A stretch of DNA of 7,411 nt, from the NCBI GenBank assembly GCA_003452655.1, contig DMNR01000448.1:1669-9079 (forward strand). Reading direction: 5' to 3'. This document shows positions 1 through 6,914 of this stretch, one piece after another. Position 1 is the stretch's first letter. Every line of letters starts with the position of its first letter. The translations under genes and the position numbers were made by a program. The stretch is from Actinomycetota bacterium. Its GTDB lineage: Bacteria > Actinomycetota > Actinomycetes > S36-B12 > UBA10799. Below the pieces are notes generated by a model. It searched no databases. It saw nothing but the letters and a program-made list of their open reading frames with translations, and was not told where the DNA came from.

Positions 1-2184
1 ACTGCGAACCAACGCCAATCCATGAGGCGCGGTCTCGCCGGTGGACGGGTCGCTTAGCGCGAGATCGGTGCTGGCCGTATGGAAGGCACCCGTGGTGGCA
101 TCGATCGGGTCCCCCAAATTACTCTGTGGAGCGGTTGGGCTGGTTTGGCTGAGATTGGTCGCGGAATTGTTCGCGTTGGCGACAACGTTCGCAGCATTTG
201 GATCTCCGGGGCTGGTTGCGTTTCCACCACTCAAGCCTCCGCCGATAAGCCATGAAGTCCCAGTATAGTCACCACCACTATATTTTAGAATGAGCGCGGC
301 ACCCTTGTACGAGCCCGTGCCCAGCGGAATCGAGTTGTTTTGAGGCAAAAGCACCTTACCTCCGGCTGTCAATTGCCCCTCAACCCAGGTCTTGATTGAT
401 TGGTCGAAATAGGTGTTTGGCCAACTGCCCAGCTGGCCAACAAAGCCATCATAGTCCGCCCGATCTTTTGCCAAGAACATCGATTGTCCTTGGTTAATCG
501 CAGCTTGAATCAGACTTACGCTGGACGCTGCCGGATTGGGCAGGGTTTGTTCCAGGGTCAAACTCTCCATCAAACTCCCATAGAATTCACTCACGCGACC
601 AAGGTGGATGTACGCCCCATTTGGGTCTGTTTCGATCCCTTGCCGGGACCAACCAACAAACGACACCACCGGAAGATCCGCGAACGGATAGGGCTGCCCA
701 GCCATGTTACGTACGCCCACAACTCCTGAGATGACAGTATGCGAGACAACGCTCCCAGAAACACCACCGAGAATACGGCTGAACGCCTCGGACTGTACCA
801 AGTACTGTAGGCTCATGACGTCCAGGGTCTCCGTTTTCAGTTCACGGCCCGTCGAACTCATATTGGTAGCAACATATGCGGTCTCGCGTTTCAACCGCTG
901 CTGCAACCGGCCAAGCGAACGTCCGAATCCATACATGACCGAGCAGGTGCTATCGCGGGAGAGAGGGTTGGGAGACTTCGTCCGGTTGTAGGTGGAATTG
1001 GGGAAGGTGTAGCTCAGCGTTACTGCCGCCGTCCCGGTTGGAGTACCGGTCTCACTCGCGACAAGGGCGTCGTCGAGCCAAAGTTCAGCGCGGCCGGCGT
1101 TGAACCAGATGGCGAGCTTCCGTCCCTGTAGTTCTGCGGTGTAAAACGATTGGGTGAGTCCTCCGACCGTAATCGTGAAGTTTACCATGTATGAGGCGGG
1201 AATTTGCGTCCAAGCCTCGGCCGCAGCCTGCCCGGTGCGGTCGAAACCGGCAGGGAGAGTAGTCGGGAGCGACGCGAGCAATTCCGGCTCAATTACTTGC
1301 CCTCCGGCCAGCTCCAAACCCGATTTGGCGTGCGCCGTGTCGTGAGCGTAGCTGCTCAGCGCTACGGAAACCGTGGTCATCGCCCCGCGCAACGCATCCG
1401 ACCCCGCTTTGCCCATCGTGTACTTGGTACCAGACAAGACGCCGCCGGCAGCACTCAACATTGCGTCTTTGCTATATCCGGCGACAGCGGTCAAATCGAC
1501 TGCCGGGTTCGAACGGTAGCGTTTCCAAGACGGATCAAGCACATAGGTGGTGCCCCCGATGGGAAGCTCGACCCAGACGCGAGGGACAAGCACACGAGTA
1601 AGATCGGAACTCGAAGGCATATCGTACGGAGCCGCGTAGTACATCCCGAGGTTCTTTAGGACGAGTCGGACTCGTTCCTTATCGGCGCTCACCCAATGGA
1701 CCGCATCGTTGCCATCGGCCCGCTCCATCGGCAGCCAGATGTTGCCAAAGCGATAGGTGGCGCCGGTGTAACCCGCAGCCTTGAGCAAAGCGACCAATAG
1801 CGCGGCCTGGTCGAAGTCGCCTCCTGCGCGTTCAAGCCAAGTGAGATGCGCCCCACGTTTGAGTCCGTTGCATGGGTCGAAATCGATGCTGTTGCGTACC
1901 CATTCAAAAATCTTGATCGCAACCACGGTTGTTGCGGGGTCGTGACCGAATCCATCCGCCAGCGCCTGCAACTCAGGTGTAATTGCATCCGCCGATGACG
2001 GAGCGAGAAACGCCGCATTGGCCTGTTGTGATACCGCAGCAGCGGCCATACGCGGAGGACCAGATGCAGCGTCCAGCCCGGTCGGATCATGCATGTCCCA
2101 CTGCGCATCGAGAACGGGGCAGAGCAAGGCCAAGGCTGATAGCCAGAATAGTCGTTGCCAAACGGTAGAAGTCGAGAGGGTCAT
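1..2184 (-). CDS. Large secreted RHS/YD-repeat protein with N-terminal transglutaminase-like domain (C-terminus beyond window)
   Basis: Read on the minus strand from ATG at 2184, the frame stays open for 728 codons to base 1, so only the N-terminal part is present. Residues 1-27 look like a signal peptide (a Trp/Leu/Ala-rich core ending LDAQ). Residues about 85-225 resemble a transglutaminase-like fold: the helix GGDFDQAALLVALLKAAGY (121-139) matches the family's Cys-bearing helix, PRVWVEL (201-207) the His strand and VLDPSWK (215-221) the Asp strand. The usual Cys position is D123 and the His position R202, so only D217 of the triad remains. Residues about 331-394 look like a beta-rich module. 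Residues 690-728 (GDPIDATTGAF, then GLALVRS) match the entry to RHS/YD repeat shells, after which the sequence is cut. Start codon lies 2 bp after the upstream stop, suggesting translational coupling. In known RHS proteins the missing C-terminus carries a variable toxin or effector; whether this one does cannot be seen. Confidence 0.85.
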   Translation of the reverse strand, partial: MTLSTSTVWQRLFWLSALALLCPVLDAQWDMHDPTGLDAASGPPRMAAAAVSQQANAAFLAPSSADAITPELQALADGFGHDPATTVVAIKIFEWVRNSIDFDPCNGLKRGAHLTWLERAGGDFDQAALLVALLKAAGYTGATYRFGNIWLPMERADGNDAVHWVSADKERVRLVLKNLGMYYAAPYDMPSSSDLTRVLVPRVWVELPIGGTTYVLDPSWKRYRSNPAVDLTAVAGYSKDAMLSAAGGVLSGTKYTMGKAGSDALRGAMTTVSVALSSYAHDTAHAKSGLELAGGQVIEPELLASLPTTLPAGFDRTGQAAAEAWTQIPASYMVNFTITVGGLTQSFYTAELQGRKLAIWFNAGRAELWLDDALVASETGTPTGTAAVTLSYTFPNSTYNRTKSPNPLSRDSTCSVMYGFGRSLGRLQQRLKRETAYVATNMSSTGRELKTETLDVMSLQYLVQSEAFSRILGGVSGSVVSHTVISGVVGVRNMAGQPYPFADLPVVSFVGWSRQGIETDPNGAYIHLGRVSEFYGSLMESLTLEQTLPNPAASSVSLIQAAINQGQSMFLAKDRADYDGFVGQLGSWPNTYFDQSIKTWVEGQLTAGGKVLLPQNNSIPLGTGSYKGAALILKYSGGDYTGTSWLIGGGLSGGNATSPGDPNAANVVANANNSATNLSQTSPTAPQSNLGDPIDATTGAFHTASTDLALSDPSTGETAPHGLALVRS

Positions 2185-2186
2185 GA

Positions 2187-2894
2187 TCATTGGGCCAGAC
2201 CGAGGATGTTGCCTTCGGCGTCGAGTCGATAGGTGCGGCCGGGACCGGAGATCAGCTGCCCCAAGGCGTCATAGGAGTAGCTCATCACAAAACGGTCCAC
2301 GCTGCTGGTCTGCAAAATCGCCAGACCGGCGGCTCGCTCGTAGCAGTCGGGAATTCCATTCCCATTGCCGTCATAGAGCGTCGGAGGCGTCCCGAGCTGC
2401 AGACCGAGAGCGTACTCGAACAGATTCGACGATCCATCGCCGTCGAAATCCGCAATGGCATCAGCGGCCGAATTTGGGTTCATGCCGTGATCAATCTCCC
2501 ACGCGTCAGGAATTCCATCATCGTCAGTGTCAGGCTTGGTTGCCGAAGTACCGAACTTGATTTCCTCCCAGTCCTGCAATCCGTCGCTGTCGGTGTCGAA
2601 TCTGTCCGCAAAGCGCAGCCGAAAGAACAATCGCTGTCCGGTGGTCATCAACCCGTAGTGAAGCGGAGCCCCCACCCCAACTTCCACAAACGGGGCCTCC
2701 GCCCAGTTGATCAGGTCTTCGGACAAATCGATCACGTACGTTCGCTGAGATCGTCCATACCAGGAGACAGTCATCGGTCCCGTGTCGGAGGATTTCTCAA
2801 CACGTAGCCCTTCGTTGAGATCCATAACGGTCTGCGCGGAAACCGAGGTCGTGGAGATTAGCAGGGCGGCGAGGACGAGCGGGAAGAGCTTCAT
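2187..2894 (-). CDS. Secreted protein with thrombospondin type-3-like calcium repeats and a single C-terminal YD motif
   Basis: A 235-residue product starting at ATG 2894. An upstream in-frame ATG at 3020 was rejected because it overlaps the preceding gene and would bury the signal peptide. Residues 1-20 form a typical signal peptide (MKLFPLVLAALL core, SVSA before Q21). Residues about 40-97 form a beta module with YVIDLSEDLINW (53-64) and RLFFRLRFADR (88-98), as seen in many exported Verrucomicrobiota proteins. Four Asp-rich, calcium-type loops follow: DTDSDGLQDWEE (100-111), DTDDDGIPDAWE (122-133), DFDGDGSSNLFEY (149-161) and DGNGNGIPDCYE (175-186). The tail, SYSYDALGQL to RLDAEGNI (205-230), is one YD/RHS repeat. 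It probably works outside the cytoplasm as a rigid, calcium-bound accessory to the RHS protein encoded 2 bp downstream. That partnership is inferred from position and the shared YD motif. No clear Shine-Dalgarno is visible. Confidence 0.88.
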   Translation of the reverse strand: MKLFPLVLAALLISTTSVSAQTVMDLNEGLRVEKSSDTGPMTVSWYGRSQRTYVIDLSEDLINWAEAPFVEVGVGAPLHYGLMTTGQRLFFRLRFADRFDTDSDGLQDWEEIKFGTSATKPDTDDDGIPDAWEIDHGMNPNSAADAIADFDGDGSSNLFEYALGLQLGTPPTLYDGNGNGIPDCYERAAGLAILQTSSVDRFVMSYSYDALGQLISGPGRTYRLDAEGNILGLAQ

Positions 2895-2907
2895 CTTGGG
2901 TCGCAGT

Positions 2908-3672
2908 TCAGTTTTCGACGCGCCAGAAATAGACGGTCGTATCCGGCGTGACCGGCGGATGGGCGAGCAATTCGGCAGCCCGCGCTTCGGCCTCAGCCTC
3001 GCGCTTTTGATGGGCGGCAATCAATTCCCGGCGGTGGTCATCGAAATAGGCGTGGATCGCATCCAGCACCGCGAAGGCCTCGGGCGCGGCGGCCATTTCC
3101 TCCTCGGTGGCATCAACCACGTATTCGGCAGTCCGACTCTTGAGGTTGAGACGACGGCGCAGGTCGAGGGAAATCCCTTCGGGGTCCCCTTCAGAGGCGA
3201 TGCAAAACCAGGAGAGCACAGCTGAGTCGGTCTCGATTTCAGAGAGGCAGCCAAGGACCCGGAAATCGATTGTGCTATAGGCGCGAAAGGTCCGTTCCCC
3301 CGATTGCCAGTTAAGCTCCGTGATGGGGCCGGGATAGACGGTCGCCCCCAACGAGGCGAATCCCCAAACCTTCGTTGCCCGACGAGTCTCTACCTCCAGC
3401 GCTTCCGCCTGCGCGGCCAATTCCTGTGCGGAGGGCTTCATCTTTCGGGGTGGTGCCACCGGGGCCGGCAATCGCGGCGCGTCGATGTACACCAACGTCA
3501 TCTTGTGATCGCTCAGCGTCACCGTCCGTCGCGAAAGGGCCGGAGCCCGGGAAAGGACGGCGGCGGCGTCATCCACCCTCGCCGCCATCGCGGCGGTTTG
3601 CGCCACAGCAGGCAGGGACCAGGTCAAGAGCGCCAGCAAGCCCAGGCGCAGGGCAAAGGGGTATGTGAACAT
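2908..3672 (-). CDS. Exported protein of unknown function, first gene of the RHS operon
   Basis: A 254-residue protein starting at ATG 3672. I do not recognise the family. Residues 1-24 are a clear signal peptide (hydrophobic core LGLLALLTWSL, AVA before Q25), so it should be exported. After it come an Ala-rich stretch, a basic proline segment (67-80, PRLPAPVAPPRK) and a short helix rich in Glu and Ala (81-98). A central region (101-190) looks beta-rich and contains two cysteines, C142 and C157, which could form a disulfide. The C-terminus is a charged helix (about 192-236, rich in Glu, Ala and Arg) ending in a short strand, TTVYFWRVEN. The next gene starts 13 bp after its stop, on the same strand, so the three minus-strand genes probably form one transcript. 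A role in exporting or anchoring the RHS protein is possible but only a guess from position. No Shine-Dalgarno is obvious. Confidence 0.8.
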   Translation of the reverse strand: MFTYPFALRLGLLALLTWSLPAVAQTAAMAARVDDAAAVLSRAPALSRRTVTLSDHKMTLVYIDAPRLPAPVAPPRKMKPSAQELAAQAEALEVETRRATKVWGFASLGATVYPGPITELNWQSGERTFRAYSTIDFRVLGCLSEIETDSAVLSWFCIASEGDPEGISLDLRRRLNLKSRTAEYVVDATEEEMAAAPEAFAVLDAIHAYFDDHRRELIAAHQKREAEAEARAAELLAHPPVTPDTTVYFWRVEN

Positions 3673-3713
3673 TTTGGGGATTCAGGCGGGGCACCGTAGC
3701 CGGATACAAAAGA

Positions 3714-3736
3714 GGGGCGTGTCTACATCACGCCCC
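3714..3736. repeat. Hairpin, 8-bp arms GGGGCGTG/CACGCCCC
   Basis: Perfect inverted repeat: GGGGCGTG at 3714-3721 and CACGCCCC at 3729-3736 around a 7-base loop. It lies 42 bp upstream of the start of the first cargo gene, so it would fall in that operon's promoter or leader. No T-run follows on either strand. The stem sequence is shared with the hairpin at 3778-3799, suggesting a repeated operator or a leader structure. Confidence 0.6.
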
Positions 3737-3777
3737 ATCACAGGCACCGCTAAGAGCCCTCAAAGGAGCGCTTTCAA

Positions 3778-3799
3778 CACGCCCCCAGCCGGGGGCGTG
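3778..3799. repeat. Hairpin, 9-bp arms CACGCCCCC/GGGGGCGTG
   Basis: Perfect inverted repeat: CACGCCCCC at 3778-3786 and GGGGGCGTG at 3791-3799 with a 4-base loop (AGCC). It contains the same 8-bp stem as the hairpin at 3714-3736, in the opposite arm order. The genes on either side diverge, so it is not obviously a terminator for either. The 10-mer GGGGGCGTGC recurs at 7352-7361 beside the origin. Confidence 0.6.
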
Positions 3800-4567
3800 C
3801 GTCGAGCGTTGTCCTTTGGGTTCGAAATTAGCGGTTTCGTGATGGACAGCAGCCGAAGCTACGCGAAAGGGGGAATTCAGGACAGGTGTTGCCGGGTTCG
3901 AGAAAAGGTCTGCACGGTCAGAGATTCCGCCGTTGTGGCGAAAGTTCGGTGACACGCGCAAGACAACGCCCCAATTCGCCAAGGGCAAGGCTTGTTTCTA
4001 CCAAAACCCCAAGCCCGGATTCATGGGAGCAAACGGGGGGCTCCGCATTCAAGCAGGCGCGGCAACCGCGCCGTCGTGGCGGCCTTACGCTCACTTGTCC
4101 AGCCGCGCCGGCTACTTTCGCACGCTGCGCCCTTCGGCGTCGGCTTCCGGCCGCGGCCGCTTGCCCTTGGACCGACCTCGGCCGCGCTTCCCTGCCACGA
4201 CTCCGGCTCCCCTGCGGGGCCCCCCCGGAGACGTGTTGGGATCGGTGCGGCGCTGCGCCAGGCCTTGCTCCTCCCCGACCACGCGGCCGAGGCCGGTCCA
4301 TCCTGCGGACCGGGCAACCCACCGCGGCCGTACGCCTCCTTCTCCGGGCTCCGCTTCCGCTTCATCCGCCGGCGCGGCCTCCCGGCGTTCGCTCCAGGGG
4401 CGGCCCCAGGCGATCACTCATCCTTCTCCACGACCCGAGCAACCGGCTCCCCACTGTTTTACGACTTCGGCTTGGGGATGGGAGTGGCCAATTTCCTGCG
4501 CCTTATCTGCGCTACCGTTCCCCTTTGGGGCTTTCGCCCTCCAAACCTCCCACCCCGCAAAGGCCTC

Positions 4568-4611
4568 AGATTGCTTGATTGCAAGCAATCTTGCAACCAA
4601 TCTTGACGTCA
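4568..4611. promoter_or_regulatory. Candidate partition operator or parS-like site upstream of parA
   Basis: AGATTGCTTG (4568-4577) and CAAGCAATCT (4582-4591) form a perfect 10-bp inverted repeat around ATTG. Overlapping it is a direct repeat of CAATCTTG at 4586-4593 and 4598-4605 (12-bp period), followed by the 8-bp palindrome TGACGTCA at 4604-4611. The cluster is comparatively AT-rich after a very GC-rich stretch and ends 50 bp before the parA start. Known ParA/RHH partition operons carry short operator repeats at this position that their RHH protein binds, both to repress the operon and sometimes to act as centromere. That function is inferred here. TTGACG (4603-4608) or TTGACA (4623-4628) could be -35 elements, but no good -10 is correctly spaced. 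Confidence 0.55.
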
Positions 4612-4660
4612 TGCAATGTTTCTTGACATAGGTCTATCTTACTTGGAAGTATTCTTTCTG

Positions 4661-5260
4661 GTGAGAATCCTTATTTGCAATCAGAAGGGCGGAACCGGGA
4701 AAACCCGGACTTGCATGCTATTGGCGTCGGCTCTCCGTGCGGTCGGCAAGTCTGTCGTGCTAGAAGATCACGATCCGCAACAGAGCCTAGCGACTTGGTC
4801 ACAGTCGCTGCCGGAACCATTCTTGTTCGAGGGGAACGCAGAGGAGGGGGGATTCCTCGTGATCGACACTCCTCCGCGATTGGACCTAACCGACCATACC
4901 GGGCGCAACTTGCTCACACGCCTGGTGCAAGGGGCCGACCGAATCCTTTTGGTGGCGGAATTGGGTGGTTTGGAGCTGGCGGCAGCGAAACCGATGGCCG
5001 ACTTCATCCAACATACACTCGCCGAGATCCCTGCGGATCAACGAGGCCGCGCCTTTGTGCTCTGGAACAAGATTCAAGCCCGGACTAAGGAGGGGAAACA
5101 GGATCTAGCCCCGCTTGCCGAATATCTCGGCCTGCCAGCGCTGCGGACTACACTGCCGTTTCTCCATCCGTACCACACCATCCAGTATACGGGGTGGGCC
5201 GGTATCACCGGCGAAGCCCGTGCTCGTGTGCTAGATCTAGCTCTAGAAATCGTAGCCTAA
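4661..5260 (+). CDS. parA: ParA-family plasmid partition ATPase
   Basis: A 199-residue small ParA (the ParF-like size class) without an N-terminal helix-turn-helix. I place the start at GTG 4661, giving MRILICNQKGGTGKT, because family members begin just before the first strand. An in-frame ATG at 4616 would add 15 hydrophobic residues with no counterpart. GGAAG at 4645-4649 could be its ribosome site, though 11 bases from the GTG is long. The deviant Walker A motif is KGGTGKT (residues 9-15, with signature K9 and K14). The second motif is LEDHDPQQS (34-42) and Walker B is FLVIDTPP (65-72, D69). Residue 16 is Arg where Thr is common. The ATPase would form a dynamic filament or gradient on the nucleoid and pull plasmid copies apart through its DNA-binding partner. 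That partner is probably the ribbon-helix-helix protein encoded 10 bp downstream. Confidence 0.93.
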   Translation: MRILICNQKGGTGKTRTCMLLASALRAVGKSVVLEDHDPQQSLATWSQSLPEPFLFEGNAEEGGFLVIDTPPRLDLTDHTGRNLLTRLVQGADRILLVAELGGLELAAAKPMADFIQHTLAEIPADQRGRAFVLWNKIQARTKEGKQDLAPLAEYLGLPALRTTLPFLHPYHTIQYTGWAGITGEARARVLDLALEIVA

Positions 5261-5270
5261 CCCCGCAAAT

Positions 5271-5672
5271 ATGAGCACAAAAAACGAACAACGTGCAGCC
5301 CAGTTGGCGAAACTGCTGGATACCGGTAAGGCCGACTCACAGCGCCGGTTTACTCCCGTCCCGATCGCTACGGCCGACCCGGCAGAAGCCATCCCTGCTC
5401 CCTCTGTTCCTGCGGTTGAGCAGAAGACAGAGAAGGCGCATGGTGCTACCCAAACGATCGAGATACCACAGGAGGACATCACAGGCATGGGACTTGAGGC
5501 ATTCGGGGCCTCGACCAAAACAGTCAGCACGCGGCTCCCTGAGCGACTGCATCATACGGTTCGGGTTTTTTGCGTCGAAAATGGCAACGACCAGCAAGGG
5601 TTCTTCGGCCAGGCGGTACTCGCGTACCTGCAGTTGCAGGCCAAGCTCGGGAAGAAGGTTCGGCTTCAGTAA
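5271..5672 (+). CDS. Ribbon-helix-helix partition partner (ParB/ParG-like)
   Basis: A 133-residue protein starting 10 bp after parA, with no visible Shine-Dalgarno, so probably coupled to it. The N-terminal 80 residues are polar, rich in Ala, Pro and Glu, and likely flexible. In ParG-type proteins such a tail contacts and stimulates the ATPase. The C-terminal part resembles a ribbon-helix-helix fold: a strand TVSTRLP (84-90), a first helix ERLHHTVRVFCVENG (91-105), a turn NDQQ, and a second helix GFFGQAVLAYLQLQAKL (110-126). The basic end (GKKVRLQ) would suit DNA contact. It lacks the ParB nuclease-like domain, so it is not a canonical ParB. Likely role: bind the repeats in front of parA as repressor and centromere-binding adaptor. 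The fold assignment is moderately firm; the exact operator is inferred. Confidence 0.8.
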   Translation: MSTKNEQRAAQLAKLLDTGKADSQRRFTPVPIATADPAEAIPAPSVPAVEQKTEKAHGATQTIEIPQEDITGMGLEAFGASTKTVSTRLPERLHHTVRVFCVENGNDQQGFFGQAVLAYLQLQAKLGKKVRLQ

Positions 5673-5726
5673 TCGGACAATTGCAGTCGCCGGTAGATCT
5701 TCCTCCGAAATCCTCCACTTCCTCAG

Positions 5727-6914
5727 ATGAACCAGATCCCTAGCGATCACCTGATTCCGCTACCACCGGCCCCTGCGGCCCCGGCAAAGCGCAAGAAGGC
5801 GGTTCGTAAGCTCGTGCCCGTGCCGCCGGATGCACCTGAGCAACTGGCCTTTTACCAGTCGCTGTTCGGGACGCCTACCGGAACCGGGTACACCTTCGCT
5901 CTATGGGAAGCCGTTCCGAAGTTCGTGCTGACGAAACTCCGCTACCACAAGCAGGCGAACGTCTTTGAAACATCTTTTGTTTGGAGTGATATGACCATTC
6001 CGGTGGAGATTATGCCGGCACTAATTCGTCGGAACGCAGCGTCTACTGTCTTGGAGGCTGTGTTTCCCGGATCCCGTGAGGAACTGGTCTGGCGCATCCT
6101 GATCGAAATAGCGGCCGAACAATCCATGCCACAACTCTATGAAGCAAAGGTGGATAAACTACGCTACGGGAGAGTCGATTTCACCCTGACTGGCTTACGC
6201 GACCGACTGGCCGCTCGCGGGAAAAGCTACAATACTGGCGAGCTACGCGAGGCGTTAGTCGTCCTAAAACGGGCCGAATGCCATGTGAAGCACCCCAATA
6301 TCCCGGACTCCTACGATAACTACCTTACCAGCCTCTATTTCGCTGGTGAGCAAATCGCCGACGAAGGCGAGGTGCTGACTCACTGTGTAGCATTTCTAAA
6401 CCCAGTCGTAACCAGTAGCATACTGAGCCTGCAGTGTTGGCCCATCGACAACGCCAAGGTGTGCAAACTGGATCAATCTTTGGCCCGGTGGCTCGCAACA
6501 AGGATTTCCAATCGCTATCGTCAAGCGGAGCAGGGGGAAGCTCAGGAAGGGAAGGGTTACCCCCTCCTGCTTTCAACGATCATTCGGGAGGCATGCCTTA
6601 TGGCATCCGAGAAGACACAGTTGCGAGATCAGGCAGTGCGTGTCCGAGATGCGCTCAAGGAGCTAGACAGTGCTGGTTATCTGTCGAGTTTCCCGAGGCC
6701 TTACGACGAAGCCCCGGTGTACGCTCGAGTAAACAGAGTAGGCCGGACCTCCTTGGTCGATATCAAATGGACCATCTATTTGAGCGGTCGGTTCGTGAAT
6801 GAAATTGTATCCGGTAACAAAGAGATGATGCAGCGGCGCGGGGATCAGAAGCAGCAGATCCATGCGACTTCGTCACCGGCGAGGGGGGTTGCGCGGGATA
6901 GACCCCTACTTTGA
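5727..6914 (+). CDS. Plasmid replication initiator (iteron-binding Rep protein)
   Basis: A 395-residue protein, 54 bp after the RHH gene on the same strand. I do not recognise a named family, but position and architecture fit an iteron Rep. Residues 1-35 are a Pro/Lys-rich, probably disordered tail (KRKKAVRK, 21-28). The middle contains a likely winged helix, VDFTLTGLRDRLAARG to YNTGELREALVVLKRAECHV (about 150-187). A second candidate covers about 298-360: AVRVRDALKELDSAGYLSSF, then a strand pair, VDIKWTIYLS. Two winged-helix domains are the pattern of RepE/TrfA-type initiators. The C-terminus is basic (MMQRRGDQKQQ). Its last residues, GVARDRPLL (387-395), are encoded by an inverted copy of the origin iteron. 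Rep should bind the downstream iterons, open the AT-rich segment and recruit the host helicase. It is not obviously RepC of repABC plasmids despite the similar gene order. Confidence 0.78.
   Translation: MNQIPSDHLIPLPPAPAAPAKRKKAVRKLVPVPPDAPEQLAFYQSLFGTPTGTGYTFALWEAVPKFVLTKLRYHKQANVFETSFVWSDMTIPVEIMPALIRRNAASTVLEAVFPGSREELVWRILIEIAAEQSMPQLYEAKVDKLRYGRVDFTLTGLRDRLAARGKSYNTGELREALVVLKRAECHVKHPNIPDSYDNYLTSLYFAGEQIADEGEVLTHCVAFLNPVVTSSILSLQCWPIDNAKVCKLDQSLARWLATRISNRYRQAEQGEAQEGKGYPLLLSTIIREACLMASEKTQLRDQAVRVRDALKELDSAGYLSSFPRPYDEAPVYARVNRVGRTSLVDIKWTIYLSGRFVNEIVSGNKEMMQRRGDQKQQIHATSSPARGVARDRPLL

Larger units (their letters stand above)
3673..4567. other. Divergent intergenic region, partly very GC-rich, with no gene I can support
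   Basis: About 0.9 kb between the outward-facing cargo operon and the partition genes. Nearly every frame is open over 4020-4440, but that follows from very high GC content with few stops. The predicted products are Arg/Pro/Gly/Ala-rich and mutually overlapping, and none shows a domain. The least implausible is a minus-strand GTG frame at 4417-4112 (101 codons) with a very basic tail and an AGAAGG stretch just upstream. Its third-position GC is high, but so is its first-position GC, so this is not decisive. What can be supported here is two related hairpins near the cargo operon (listed separately). A weak candidate promoter for that operon lies on the minus strand: TTGAAA at 3777-3772 with a poor -10 (CTTAGC) 17 bp on. 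Confidence 0.5.

Noticed and set aside
1204..1659. Plus-strand open frames opposite the RHS gene, and others at 41-991, 2018-2807 and 3304-3699
   Set aside because: They are shadows of the continuous minus-strand frames, which carry signal peptides and recognisable domains.
2895..3020. Upstream in-frame start at 3020 for the calcium-repeat protein
   Set aside because: It would overlap the previous gene by over 100 bp and place 42 Arg/Pro-rich residues before an excellent signal peptide beginning at 2894.
3745..3780. Promoter for the cargo operon (TTGAAA with CTTAGC)
   Set aside because: The -10 matches poorly and Verrucomicrobiota promoters are not well enough known to call it as a feature.
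4112..4417. Minus-strand GTG frame with a basic tail, preceded in frame by a 64-codon frame from 4612
   Set aside because: No recognisable domain, GC bias not restricted to third positions, and overlap with other equally open frames. Kept only as a possibility.
3886..4631. Several overlapping open frames of 200-232 codons on the plus strand
   Set aside because: They overlap one another in different frames within GC-rich DNA, have Pro/Arg/Ala-rich sequence without domains, and two of them run into the parA operator region.
4616..4660. ATG start for ParA at 4616, giving 15 extra N-terminal residues
   Set aside because: The extra residues are hydrophobic and atypical. ParA proteins start just before the first strand and KGG motif, which fits the GTG at 4661 with GGAAG upstream.
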